Shown: positions 8,478 to 16,344 of the stretch, in pieces
Layout: every line of letters begins with the position of its first letter
How positions within the stretch are numbered: position 1 is the first letter of the stretch
Assembly: GCA_003566395.1 (NCBI GenBank)
Contig: PXDL01000596.1
Span: 1 to 31,127 of the forward strand
DNA from: Balneolia bacterium
GTDB taxonomy: Bacteria > Bacteroidota > Rhodothermia > Balneolales > Cyclonatronaceae
Length of the DNA stretch: 31,127 bases
Direction: 5' to 3'
Position numbers and translations under genes: made by a program
The notes under the pieces: generated by a model
What the model saw: the letters and a program-made list of their open reading frames with translations, nothing else
Databases searched by the model: none
Told to the model about the DNA's origin: nothing

Positions 8478-9890
8478 TTACTGCGTTGGCAATATGCCGG
8501 ACAAACCGATTCCCCCGGCTTTCATCAGTCTTGCATATTGAATATTGAAATCGTGTATGCGTTGTTTGTGTTCAGCTTCAAGCTCCAGGTTTTTTCGGAC
8601 TGCATCCACGAGATTAGAAACATCACCGAACCCGATATCAAAATCGAGCTGCTCCTGACGCAGCCATTGACGGCTGACATCCAGAGCGCGGTCGGTTGCC
8701 TCCAGCTTAGAACGAGCGACAACGGCATCTTTGTATTTATCATTTACATCAAGCTGAACACCCTGCTGAGCAGCCTCTAAAGCGTATCCCGCCTGACGCG
8801 ACTGAACCCGCGCCCTTTCTGTGCGATGACCAAGAATGAAGAAGTTCAGATTTTGCTGAATCCCGATCCCTACCGTAAGGCTTGAGGTATTCGCAGGATT
8901 ACTAATAAACGGATTTCTCTGGCGGGGACGGTTCGGTGCATAGGCAAAGCGGTAGTTCGCACCGATAAATAACGCCGGATAGTTTTGCGCTTCCGTTGCC
9001 TTCAACCCGTATTCAGCGGCCTGTTTTACGGCACTGAACTGCTGCACTTCCGGCCTGTGCTCAAGAGCCGATGACACATAATAGCCGGCATCGCGGATTT
9101 CGGCGGGAACCGGATCCAGAAAATTCTCAGCAGGTAGATAAACCGTCGTCGGATCATCCCCAAGAGCGATGCGCCAGGCACTTTCGAGGAATGAAATATT
9201 CTGATCCACCTCTGTAACCTGCGCTTCAAACTGATGCTTGAAGATTTCAAACTGGTACAAGTCGGCGTCGTCGATTTCATCGCTCCCTTCATCAAACAAA
9301 CGGTTCAGCTCGCGCTCGGCCTGCCTTAACGTACGTTCTGCTTCGTCGGTAAGCCGTTTAAGTTCGGTAGCCAGTAATCGTCCCTGATAAAGCTGAAAAA
9401 GCTGCAATTCGGTTTCCTTCTCATCGGCTTCAAACTGAAAACGGGCAATATCCACGGCCGACTGCGATGCGTTGATTGCATTAGAAAGAGCGCCCCATGT
9501 ATAAACCGGCTGCAGCGCCTGAACCTCAAACTGATTGAAAAAAGCCCAGTCTTCCCAATCATTTCTCAGGGTGGGATCGAGATAAAGCTGATTGTTGGAA
9601 AACGAGTCGTCGGAGTTTTTGACTCCCGGAATAAGACCGTGAGCCGTAGTGAGGGTGAAATTAGGCAGGTATCTGCTCGCTTCTGCTTCTGCACGTCTTG
9701 TTTCGGCTACATGGATCGCCTGCTTTCGCGCACTAAGTTCATGAGATCGGGCTTTGGCTCGTTCGAGAAAATCGGCAAATGAAATTTCAACCGTATCGGC
9801 CGCTGCTTCTGCGTACCCGGCAACAGCTGCCGGCGGATTAATGCAAAACAGGGCTGCAATGCACAGAAATGATGGAATAGCACGTAACAT
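8478..9890 (-). CDS. TolC-family outer membrane efflux channel
   Basis: The start is taken at ATG 9890, which gives a signal peptide (MLRAIPSFLCIAALFC, cleavage near AVA-GYAEA), rather than at an upstream ATG at 9950 that adds twenty unconvincing residues. The 470-residue product shows the OEP repeat architecture of two long helical segments, each followed by a beta segment. Examples are AKARSHELSARKQAI (residues about 45-60), the charged heptads of ERTLRQAERELNRL, and the second repeat with ALEAAQQGVQLDVNDKYKDA and LDFDIGFGDVSNLVDA. TolC trimers form outer-membrane channels for efflux or secretion. No inner-membrane pump or fusion protein is adjacent; the next gene downstream is mlaC-like. 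Confidence 0.88.
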   Translation of the reverse strand: MLRAIPSFLCIAALFCINPPAAVAGYAEAAADTVEISFADFLERAKARSHELSARKQAIHVAETRRAEAEASRYLPNFTLTTAHGLIPGVKNSDDSFSNNQLYLDPTLRNDWEDWAFFNQFEVQALQPVYTWGALSNAINASQSAVDIARFQFEADEKETELQLFQLYQGRLLATELKRLTDEAERTLRQAERELNRLFDEGSDEIDDADLYQFEIFKHQFEAQVTEVDQNISFLESAWRIALGDDPTTVYLPAENFLDPVPAEIRDAGYYVSSALEHRPEVQQFSAVKQAAEYGLKATEAQNYPALFIGANYRFAYAPNRPRQRNPFISNPANTSSLTVGIGIQQNLNFFILGHRTERARVQSRQAGYALEAAQQGVQLDVNDKYKDAVVARSKLEATDRALDVSRQWLRQEQLDFDIGFGDVSNLVDAVRKNLELEAEHKQRIHDFNIQYARLMKAGGIGLSGILPTQ

Positions 9891-9987
9891 AAACCAGTAA
9901 GCGTATAAAAAGTGTGAACGGTTCCAGTATGATGTACACCTGACTGCCAAAACAGGCTCGGTAACGCAGAACGAAGCCCTTCATGAT

Positions 9988-10020
9988 ATAAAAAAAGCTC
10001 CCATAAAAATATGGGAGCTT
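9988..10020 (-). terminator. Rho-independent terminator after tRNA-Ser
   Basis: An 11-bp perfect stem (AAGCTCCCATA, 9995-10005, with its complement 10010-10020) encloses an AAAA/TTTT loop. On the minus strand it is followed by a run of T residues. It lies just past the 3' end of the tRNA gene, so it should end transcripts of the tRNA and of any atp read-through, before tolC. Confidence 0.9.
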
Positions 10021-10025
10021 TAGAG

Positions 10026-10110
10026 CGGAGAGAGAGGGATTCGAACCCCCGGAGACTTGCGCCTCAACGGTTTTCAAGACCGCCGCATTCGACCACTCTG
10101 CCATCTCTCC
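10026..10110 (-). tRNA. tRNA-Ser(UGA)
   Basis: The minus-strand cloverleaf has a 7-bp acceptor (GGAGAGA with TCTCTCC), anticodon loop CTTGAAA with anticodon TGA, a long class-II variable arm, and T-loop TTCGAAT. The discriminator is G and CCA is not encoded. The 5' end lies 23 nt after the atpG stop with no terminator between, so co-transcription with the atp operon is possible. An AT-rich TATATTATAAAT stretch in the gap could be its own -10 region. Confidence 0.96.
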
Positions 10111-10133
10111 GGCAGATTTATAATATACAAAAA

Positions 10134-11018
10134 TTAAGCGTTCAATGCTTCAGCACCTGACACAATTTCGGACAATTCTGTGGTAATTGCAGCCTGTCGG
10201 GCTTTATTGTATTTAAGGTTCAGATGGCCGATAATTTCTTTAGCGTTTTCGGTGGCGTTATCCATTGCGGCCATTCGTGCTCCCTGCTCCGAAGCATTCG
10301 ATTCAAGCAAAGCTCTCCACAACTGCATATTAATGTGAAGCGGGATGATGTTGTCCAGAATTTGCCCGGGGTTCGGTTCATAAATATAATCGATTGCATC
10401 GGCAGCTTCGGTTACATCTTCCTCGTTTTCCACGGTAACGGGCAGCAACTGAGTGAATACCCGGATTTGGGTTAAGACACTTTTAAATTCGTTGAAGGCA
10501 ATGAAAACCTGGTCGTATTCACCTTTTTCAAACTCTTCGGCTACCCTGCGGGTGATGTCTGAAGACCGGTCGAAGCTAAGATCATCAAAAAAACCGTTGT
10601 GTTTTCTCACGATGTTGTAGCCCCGCTTACCGAAATAATCACCAGCTTTACGGCCGATAGTTATCACCGACAATTGTCCGGATTCACGGAAACCGGGGAA
10701 CCGCTGCTGAAGCGTATCTGAAATGAAGCGAAACAGATTGCTGTTAAAACCGCCGCAGAGTCCCCGATCGGAGCCGACGGCAATAAGAAGAATTTTTTGC
10801 GGGTCTTCGGCTTCCTTCATAAAAACGTTATCGGATTCACTGCTCCGGCTTAGTTTCTCAAGAACAGCCTGCAGCCCCGCAACGTACGGGCGCGTGGAAA
10901 TAACGTTATCCTGAGCCTTACGCAAACGGGCCGCCGCAACCATTTTCATGGCTTTTGTAATCTGCTGTGTGCTTTTGACCGAACTTATCCGGTCACGTAT
11001 TTCGCGCAGATTGGCCAT
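10134..11018 (-). CDS. atpG: ATP synthase F1 subunit gamma
   Basis: The central rotor shaft of F1, coupling c-ring rotation to catalysis. The family N-terminus is plain (LREIRDRISSVKSTQQITKAMKMVAAARLRKAQ pattern, residues 4-36). The mid-region has SDRGLCGGFNSN, and the C-terminal coiled-coil half contains AAMDNATENAKEI and LNLKYNKARQAAITTELSEI. The 294-residue length is normal. It begins 1 nt after the atpA stop and is the last atp gene of the operon here. Confidence 0.97.
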   Translation of the reverse strand: MANLREIRDRISSVKSTQQITKAMKMVAAARLRKAQDNVISTRPYVAGLQAVLEKLSRSSESDNVFMKEAEDPQKILLIAVGSDRGLCGGFNSNLFRFISDTLQQRFPGFRESGQLSVITIGRKAGDYFGKRGYNIVRKHNGFFDDLSFDRSSDITRRVAEEFEKGEYDQVFIAFNEFKSVLTQIRVFTQLLPVTVENEEDVTEAADAIDYIYEPNPGQILDNIIPLHINMQLWRALLESNASEQGARMAAMDNATENAKEIIGHLNLKYNKARQAAITTELSEIVSGAEALNA

Positions 11019-11019
11019 A

Positions 11020-12642
11020 TTACTTCTCTATGGAGTTTAGGATATCGTTCTTGGTGGTTTTGGCTACTTCCAGAAGTTTAGTCTTAGCGTCTTCGGAAAG
11101 CTTACCAGTAGATGAGATTTCCGCAAGCTCATCTTTGCACTTGAGGTGGAGAGCTTCAAGGTAATTTGCCTCAAATTCCTGAACTTTAGTTACAGGAAGT
11201 TCGCTCAGAATACCTTCATTATTGGCCAGAAGCACGGCAACCTGTTCTTCAACGGCAAGAGGTGCATACTGATTCTGCTTGAGCAGCTCAACCGACCGCT
11301 CCCCTTTAGACAGCTGACGCTGCGTGGTGGCATCCAGATCGGAACCGAACTTGGCAAAAGCCTCAAGCTCACGGTACTGTGCAAGATCAAGCTTGAGCGT
11401 ACCGGCCAGTTTTTTCATCGCCTTAACCTGAGCAGAACCACCCACACGCGATACCGAAATACCCACGTCGATAGCCGGACGAACACCGGAGTTAAACAGG
11501 TTGGTCTGAAGGAAAATCTGACCGTCGGTAATAGAAATTACGTTGGTCGGGATGTAGGCCGAAACGTCGCCTGCCTGTGTTTCAATAATAGGAAGTGCTG
11601 TAAGCGAACCGCCACCCTTAATTTTAGGGCGAAGGCCTTCAGGCACATCGTTCATTTGCTCGGCAACCGCGTTGTTCCGGTTAATTTTAGCGGCGCGTTC
11701 AAGCAAACGGCTGTGCAGATAAAATACGTCACCGGGGTAGGCTTCACGTCCCGGAGGGCGTCGCAGAAGCAGGGAAACCTCACGATAGGCAACAGCCTGC
11801 TTGGAAAGATCATCGAAAATAATGAGCGCATGACGGCCCGTATCACGGAAGTACTCCCCGATGGAAGCGCCGGAATAGGCTGCGATATACTGAAGCGGTG
11901 CAGGCGCCGTGGCCGGAGCCGACACAATAGTGGTGTAATTTTTAGCACCCTCGCGTTCCAGAATTTGATTTATCTGGGAGATGGTTGAGTTTTTCTGACC
12001 AATCGCCACATAAATACAGTAAACACCGTTTCCATCATTTTTTTCGTGGGATGCTTTCTGGTTAAGGATGGTATCGATTGCGATGGCGGTTTTACCTGTC
12101 TGGCGGTCACCGATAATCAGCTCACGCTGGCCCCGACCGATAGGAATCATAGAATCGATCGCCTTGATACCGGTTTGAAGCGGTTCACTTACCGGCTCGC
12201 GGTACACAACACCCGGGGCTTTACGCTCCAGCGGCATCCGGATTGTATCACCCGAAACCGGTCCCTGCCCGTCAACCGGGTTGCCAAGCGGATCGAGCAC
12301 ACGGCCCAAAACACCTTCGCCCACCTCAATGGATGCAATATTTTTGGTACGGCGGACGGTGTGCCCTTCTTTAATAGAATTTGCAGACCCGAAGAGTACA
12401 ATACCTACATTGTCTTCTTCAAGATTAAGAACCATACCCTGAACAGGATTTCCGTCTTTATCTCTTGATTCGGGTAGCTCCACAAGCTCACCGGCCTGAA
12501 TTTTGCTGAGGCCGTAAACGCGTGCGATACCGTCACCTACTTCAAGTACGGTACCCTCATCATAAATATCGGATTCAGACTGAAATCCCGAGAGTTGCTT
12601 TCTCAGGATGGCTGATACTTCATCGGGTTTTACGTGACTCAT
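11020..12642 (-). CDS. atpA: ATP synthase F1 subunit alpha
   Basis: The non-catalytic nucleotide-binding subunit of the F1 hexamer. The P-loop GDRQTGKT is at residues 178-185, and VSRVGGSAQ carries the arginine that reaches the catalytic site of beta. The N-terminal beta-barrel region has DEGTVLEVGDGIARVYGL. At 540 residues it is slightly longer than the common 500-515, partly through a short insert after the P-loop helix (KASHEKNDGN). It lies 41 nt downstream of atpH and 1 nt before atpG. Confidence 0.98.
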   Translation of the reverse strand: MSHVKPDEVSAILRKQLSGFQSESDIYDEGTVLEVGDGIARVYGLSKIQAGELVELPESRDKDGNPVQGMVLNLEEDNVGIVLFGSANSIKEGHTVRRTKNIASIEVGEGVLGRVLDPLGNPVDGQGPVSGDTIRMPLERKAPGVVYREPVSEPLQTGIKAIDSMIPIGRGQRELIIGDRQTGKTAIAIDTILNQKASHEKNDGNGVYCIYVAIGQKNSTISQINQILEREGAKNYTTIVSAPATAPAPLQYIAAYSGASIGEYFRDTGRHALIIFDDLSKQAVAYREVSLLLRRPPGREAYPGDVFYLHSRLLERAAKINRNNAVAEQMNDVPEGLRPKIKGGGSLTALPIIETQAGDVSAYIPTNVISITDGQIFLQTNLFNSGVRPAIDVGISVSRVGGSAQVKAMKKLAGTLKLDLAQYRELEAFAKFGSDLDATTQRQLSKGERSVELLKQNQYAPLAVEEQVAVLLANNEGILSELPVTKVQEFEANYLEALHLKCKDELAEISSTGKLSEDAKTKLLEVAKTTKNDILNSIEK

Positions 12643-12683
12643 AATACTATTTAATTAAACTCTGACTGTGATCGGTATCGGTT

Positions 12684-13229
12684 TTAAACGGCGGCCTTGA
12701 GAAACAAATGCTCAAGCTGTTCAAGCCGGTGTTTCACCGAGCCGTCTATAACAGTGTCATCGATTTTTACAACAATTCCACCTATAAGACCCGGTTTCTT
12801 AAAACTGCTAAGCTCAACTTTCTTTCCGGTCCTGATTTCCAGCGCCTTACGGATCTTTTCGAGTTGATCCTTGTCCGGTTCTTCGGCATAAAAAACCTGT
12901 GCTTCAACAATTCCTTTATGCTCGCGGTAGGCCTCGATAAACGAAGCGGTGATACCGGGAAGGAGGTCGAAACGAGATTTCTCGGATATCAGTTCAAACA
13001 GAGAATTGGTCTGTTTAGAAATCTTTTTACCGAAAAGTTCTTTAAGCACATCGCTTTTTTTCTGAGGCTTGATGATCGGATTACGCAGAAAAAGCAGCAA
13101 TTCACGGGATTCTTTGATCGTGGAATCAACAAACGTGATATCCTTGAGCACCTCGTCGAGTGTACCGGTCTCCACGGCATAAGCCAGCATGGCGGCGGAG
13201 TATCTTCGGGCAGCTTTAACAGGAATCAT
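12684..13229 (-). CDS. atpH: ATP synthase F1 subunit delta
   Basis: Peripheral stalk protein joining the top of F1 to subunit b. The 181 residues start with AARRYSAAMLAYA and end with the conserved C-terminal pattern GLIGGIVVKIDDTVIDGSVKHRLEQL. This fits the OSCP/delta family in length and layout. It starts 6 nt after the atpF stop, supporting one transcript. Confidence 0.96.
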   Translation of the reverse strand: MIPVKAARRYSAAMLAYAVETGTLDEVLKDITFVDSTIKESRELLLFLRNPIIKPQKKSDVLKELFGKKISKQTNSLFELISEKSRFDLLPGITASFIEAYREHKGIVEAQVFYAEEPDKDQLEKIRKALEIRTGKKVELSSFKKPGLIGGIVVKIDDTVIDGSVKHRLEQLEHLFLKAAV

Positions 13230-13235
13230 GATCGT

Positions 13236-13745
13236 TTAATTGCTGGAGATGTCGTTAATAAAATCATCGACAAGCTTCTTGTTTTTCTTCTCATCGAGTT
13301 CGCTGTTCAGGATTTTTTCAGCCGCTTCAAGGGCCAGTTCAGCCACATGGCTTCTGAGTTCGAGCATGGCTTTTTGCTTTTCCTGCTCGATAGACGCCAG
13401 GGTCTGATCTCTAACCTCTTCGGCATCGGTACGGGCTTTCTCGATAATATCCACGCGAATTTTCTCGGCGTCTTCTTTGGCTTCCTTACGAAGCCGCTGA
13501 GCCTCGATTTCAGCTTTTTTGAGAGCTTCGTCGTTCTTTTTGGAGATTTCTTCAGCCCGCCTGAGCGCATTTTCAGCAGCATCAAGAGATTCCTGAATAT
13601 TATTCTCCCGCTTGTCGAGTGCCTGCAAGATCGGCCCCCAGGCCAGCTTATACAGCGCCCAGACAAAGACGACAAAGGTGATTGCAATCCAGATTACAAT
13701 ACCGGGATCAAAATTAAGCAGTGGATTTGCCAAAACCGGAATCAT
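13236..13745 (-). CDS. atpF: ATP synthase F0 subunit b
   Basis: Peripheral stalk subunit. One N-terminal transmembrane helix (about residues 15-35, FDPGIVIWIAITFVVFVWAL) is followed by a long, highly charged coiled coil (residues 45-150, rich in Glu, Lys, Ala). The length of 169 is normal. A short family pattern, LDKRENNIQESLDAAENA, follows the membrane segment. It sits between atpE and atpH. Only one b gene is present, so a homodimeric stalk is expected. Confidence 0.96.
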   Translation of the reverse strand: MIPVLANPLLNFDPGIVIWIAITFVVFVWALYKLAWGPILQALDKRENNIQESLDAAENALRRAEEISKKNDEALKKAEIEAQRLRKEAKEDAEKIRVDIIEKARTDAEEVRDQTLASIEQEKQKAMLELRSHVAELALEAAEKILNSELDEKKNKKLVDDFINDISSN

Positions 13746-13824
13746 ACGTATCGCTGTTTGAATGCACAGGCGGTAGAGCCGGGCATCCGGTTAATATTAT
13801 TGATTGAAAGGCTCTGAGGCCGAA

Positions 13825-14073
13825 TTAAGCACCTGTTCCGGTACCGGCAAGCAGAATACAGATAACAAGGGCGAAGAACGCAGCACCTTCGATAAGACCG
13901 GCGGCGATAAGCATAGCTGTTCTGATATCACCGGCTGCTTCAGGCTGTCTTGCCATCGCATCCATTGCACCTTTACCAATCATACCGATTCCGGCACCGG
14001 CTCCGATAATAGTAATTCCAGCTCCTAAACCGGCAGCCAGATGTGCCATGTCAGCAAATTGAGAAACGTCCAT
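13825..14073 (-). CDS. atpE: ATP synthase F0 subunit c
   Basis: The 82-residue hairpin protein of the rotor ring. Helix 1 carries the glycine-rich GAGAGIGMIGKGAMDA, the polar loop is ARQPEA, and helix 2 carries the ion-binding glutamate in GLIEGAAFF. After this Glu come Gly-Ala-Ala rather than the Ser/Thr and Tyr ligands of sodium-dependent rings, so proton coupling is likely. A 79-nt gap separates it from atpF, the longest inside the block. Confidence 0.97.
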   Translation of the reverse strand: MDVSQFADMAHLAAGLGAGITIIGAGAGIGMIGKGAMDAMARQPEAAGDIRTAMLIAAGLIEGAAFFALVICILLAGTGTGA

Positions 14074-14129
14074 AATAATAACTCCTGTGTATTATTTGAA
14101 TTAAGTGAAAGGGTATTGATTAATTTGTT

Positions 14130-15236
14130 TTATGCGTGAGTTGCAGCAGGTTTTAAGTCCGCCGCGTGATGATCGTCATGATGGCTGTGATCTTCAAGGG
14201 CCAGGCCGATGAAGAGAGCCGAGAACATCGTAAAGATATAAGCCTGAAGGAATGCAGCAAAAACCTTGAGTGCATATATAAACAGCGTAAACGGAACCCA
14301 AAGCATAGCCGAAGCGATACCCCAGGTCGGGCCGTAAATTCCTGCAAAGATAAAGATCATGCCAAGCATACTCAGAATGAGCATTTTACCCGATAGCATA
14401 TTGGCAAAAAGACGAATGGCCAGCGCAAAAGGCTTAGTAAAGAGTCCGAGAATTTCAACGGGCGTAAGAATAATGAGCATAAATTTGGGAATTCCGGGCA
14501 TAGCAAAAACGTGCCGCCAGTAGTCCCGCGTACCGCTGAAATTGACTATGAAAAAGGTCGCCAGCGCAAGGGTTGCGGTAATGGAAATGTCGGACGTTGG
14601 TGTTTGCCCCCACGGAGCCAGACCAAACAGGTTCATGAACAGTATCATGAAGAAACAGGTAAGCAGATAGGGACCGTACTTTCGCACGTTTTCTTCACCC
14701 ACATTTATCTTGATCACCTCGTCGCGCAGATAGATGATCATAACCTCTGCAAAATTCATTCCGGCGCCTTTGGGTGCGGTTTCACGCCCGATTCCGGATT
14801 GATATTTCCTGGCCAGACGACCGAATATAAAAAGCGTAAGGAACCCTGCAAGCCAAAACCAGAGCACATGTTTAGAAAGGGAAAGGTCCAGCATTACGGG
14901 TGTACCGTCGGCGCGTACAAGCTTGTAGGTAACAGGCCCCGACTGTCCCGGCACAAAATCCCCCGGGTTTTCCACATAATAGACATCCTGGAAATCACCG
15001 CTTGCCATAGCCGCAGGTGTTGACGCAAAGAAGTGAATGCCGTCCGAAATAAGGATGCGTGGAAGATAAAGCTTAACAAACGGCTCAAACTCTATATAAT
15101 ACCGGTCCCCCAGTTTGCCCAAGACATCAATATCACCGTAATCGCTGTAATCGGGTTCTTCTGCGTACGCCGTCTTCGAATCAGCGACAAGAAGCAATAA
15201 GCTTAATAATAAAACGGCTCGAAGAAATTGGACCAT
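14130..15236 (-). CDS. atpB: ATP synthase F0 subunit a with N-terminal extension
   Basis: The proton-channel stator subunit. The 368 residues are far longer than the E. coli type (about 271). Residues 1-25 look like a signal peptide. Residues 26-120 form a soluble, presumably periplasmic domain with repeated Asp/Tyr (DYSDYGDIDVLG), and the membrane core follows from about 122. The essential arginine is Arg275 in ALAIRLFANMLSG. The C-terminus is a His/Asp-rich tail (DHSHHDDHHAADL). The long extension is typical of the Bacteroidota group. The start overlaps the stop of the preceding gene by one base (TGATG). Confidence 0.95.
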   Translation of the reverse strand: MVQFLRAVLLLSLLLLVADSKTAYAEEPDYSDYGDIDVLGKLGDRYYIEFEPFVKLYLPRILISDGIHFFASTPAAMASGDFQDVYYVENPGDFVPGQSGPVTYKLVRADGTPVMLDLSLSKHVLWFWLAGFLTLFIFGRLARKYQSGIGRETAPKGAGMNFAEVMIIYLRDEVIKINVGEENVRKYGPYLLTCFFMILFMNLFGLAPWGQTPTSDISITATLALATFFIVNFSGTRDYWRHVFAMPGIPKFMLIILTPVEILGLFTKPFALAIRLFANMLSGKMLILSMLGMIFIFAGIYGPTWGIASAMLWVPFTLFIYALKVFAAFLQAYIFTMFSALFIGLALEDHSHHDDHHAADLKPAATHA

Positions 15237-15622
15237 CAGCTAAATAATTGCGGGTTACTTTTAATTTTTAATACATAAATAATTTCCAGCACAGATTTGG
15301 AAATATAACAAACAAAGAGGCTAATTATAAAGCCCAAATTTGGCAAATTTGTTAAAAAAATCACCCCTGCCACTACCACCAGCATCACGAATAACCGCAG
15401 ACCCATTCCCCCCATCACTTTCACCATAAATACGTTCATACCGGCGTTGATGGAGCTTTTGGCAAGGTAAAGCGCAGCAACGGCGTTCAGGCTCGTAAGC
15501 ACAACGGCCAGTATATGACCGGGAAGATAGTCCATGCTTAACACATAGATCAAAAGCGAGAGTCCACCGCCTAACAAGATAAGGTCGATGACAACAAGCA
15601 ATATGAGAAATGACTTCCACAT
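15236..15622 (-). CDS. AtpI-like four-helix membrane protein
   Basis: The 128-residue protein has four hydrophobic segments (about 5-27, 33-53, 70-92, 96-116), small loops and a basic C-terminus. It sits exactly where AtpI/AtpR-type accessory proteins sit, between atpZ and atpB, and its stop overlaps the atpB start. AtpI-family proteins assist c-ring assembly or Mg2+ supply in other bacteria. The match here rests on position and topology, not on a strong motif. Confidence 0.7.
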   Translation of the reverse strand: MWKSFLILLVVIDLILLGGGLSLLIYVLSMDYLPGHILAVVLTSLNAVAALYLAKSSINAGMNVFMVKVMGGMGLRLFVMLVVVAGVIFLTNLPNLGFIISLFVCYISKSVLEIIYVLKIKSNPQLFS

Positions 15623-15630
15623 AGACGTTT

Positions 15631-15864
15631 TTAGCGGTTACTTTCCGACTTTTTTTTCTGTTTATCCCGGTTATTGAGGAATACGGCCGTTTTAACGATG
15701 GTCCACAGCATGGAGACAAAGCCGAGGAACACGCCGGCAAGCATCAGCCATGGATCGGTGCCGTAGCGGCCGTCGAGCCAGACGCCCAGCAGCACGGGAA
15801 GCGCCATCATAAGCCCGATTTGTATGCCGAACTGTATGTATTCGCCGTAAGGTCTGAGATTCAT
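15631..15864 (-). CDS. atpZ: AtpZ/AtpI-family ATP synthase accessory protein
   Basis: The 77-residue protein has two transmembrane helices. The pattern FGIQIGLMMALPVLLGVWLDGRYG, then DPWLMLAGVFLGFVSM, is the family signature (helix with Gly-x-x-x-D-x-x-x-G, then a short loop and second helix). The C-terminus is a lysine/arginine-rich tail. Such proteins work in F0 assembly and may form a cation channel with AtpI. It starts 28 nt after bactofilin and ends 8 nt before the atpI-like gene. Confidence 0.88.
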   Translation of the reverse strand: MNLRPYGEYIQFGIQIGLMMALPVLLGVWLDGRYGTDPWLMLAGVFLGFVSMLWTIVKTAVFLNNRDKQKKKSESNR

Positions 15865-15892
15865 ATAGCGGCCCCGGGCCTGTCAATCATGA

Positions 15893-16339
15893 TCAATTTT
15901 TGTCAACCGGGCGAGGTGGCTTGGGTACGGAATCGTCGTTATTTTTTTCGTTTTTTTGTGATGTTTTCCCTCCCATATTGCAGGCCCCGTCGAAACGTGC
16001 ACCTTCTTCAATCAGCAGTACTTTGGTCTGGATATCACCGGTTACATGAGCGGTCTGACGAAGCACAAGTTTATTGGAAGTAACAACTTTGCCGTCAATG
16101 GTTCCTGAAATATCGGCATCGGAGGCATGTACATCACCCTTTATCTTACCTGTTTGGGTAACGATGCATTTGCCTTTTACTTCCAGCTCGCCTTCTGCAA
16201 AACCCGAAATCCGGAAATCGTTTTGTGAAGAGATTGAACCTTTTATGCTGGTTCCTTCGCTTATCATATTTACCGCCGGAGCACCGGCCCCGTTTTGTGC
16301 GCCGTTTTTATTTTTCATTTTGTTCTTGTTATTAAACAT
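15893..16339 (-). CDS. Bactofilin
   Basis: Cytoskeletal polymer protein. Residues 1-24 are a flexible Asn/Lys/Gly-rich tail, and residues 25-125 form a right-handed beta-helix, seen as repeated short strands with Gly turns: GTSIKGSISS, FRISGFAEGELEVKG, KIKGDVHAS, ADISGTIDGKVV, HVTGDIQTKV. The tail at 126-148 is disordered. The gene starts 5 nt after the M23 peptidase stop. Bactofilins commonly scaffold LytM hydrolases to direct cell-wall remodelling and cell shape, so a functional pair is likely. Confidence 0.95.
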   Translation of the reverse strand: MFNNKNKMKNKNGAQNGAGAPAVNMISEGTSIKGSISSQNDFRISGFAEGELEVKGKCIVTQTGKIKGDVHASDADISGTIDGKVVTSNKLVLRQTAHVTGDIQTKVLLIEEGARFDGACNMGGKTSQKNEKNNDDSVPKPPRPVDKN

Positions 16340-16344
16340 GTCCG

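Noticed and set aside
9838..10104. 88-codon minus-strand frame starting MAEWSNAAVLK
   Set aside because: It reads through the tRNA-Ser gene; this start is a well-known false translation of tRNA sequence.
12708..13817. 369-codon plus-strand frame opposite atpH/atpF
   Set aside because: It is antisense to two clear ATP synthase genes and shows no family pattern; length comes from codon bias of the real strand.
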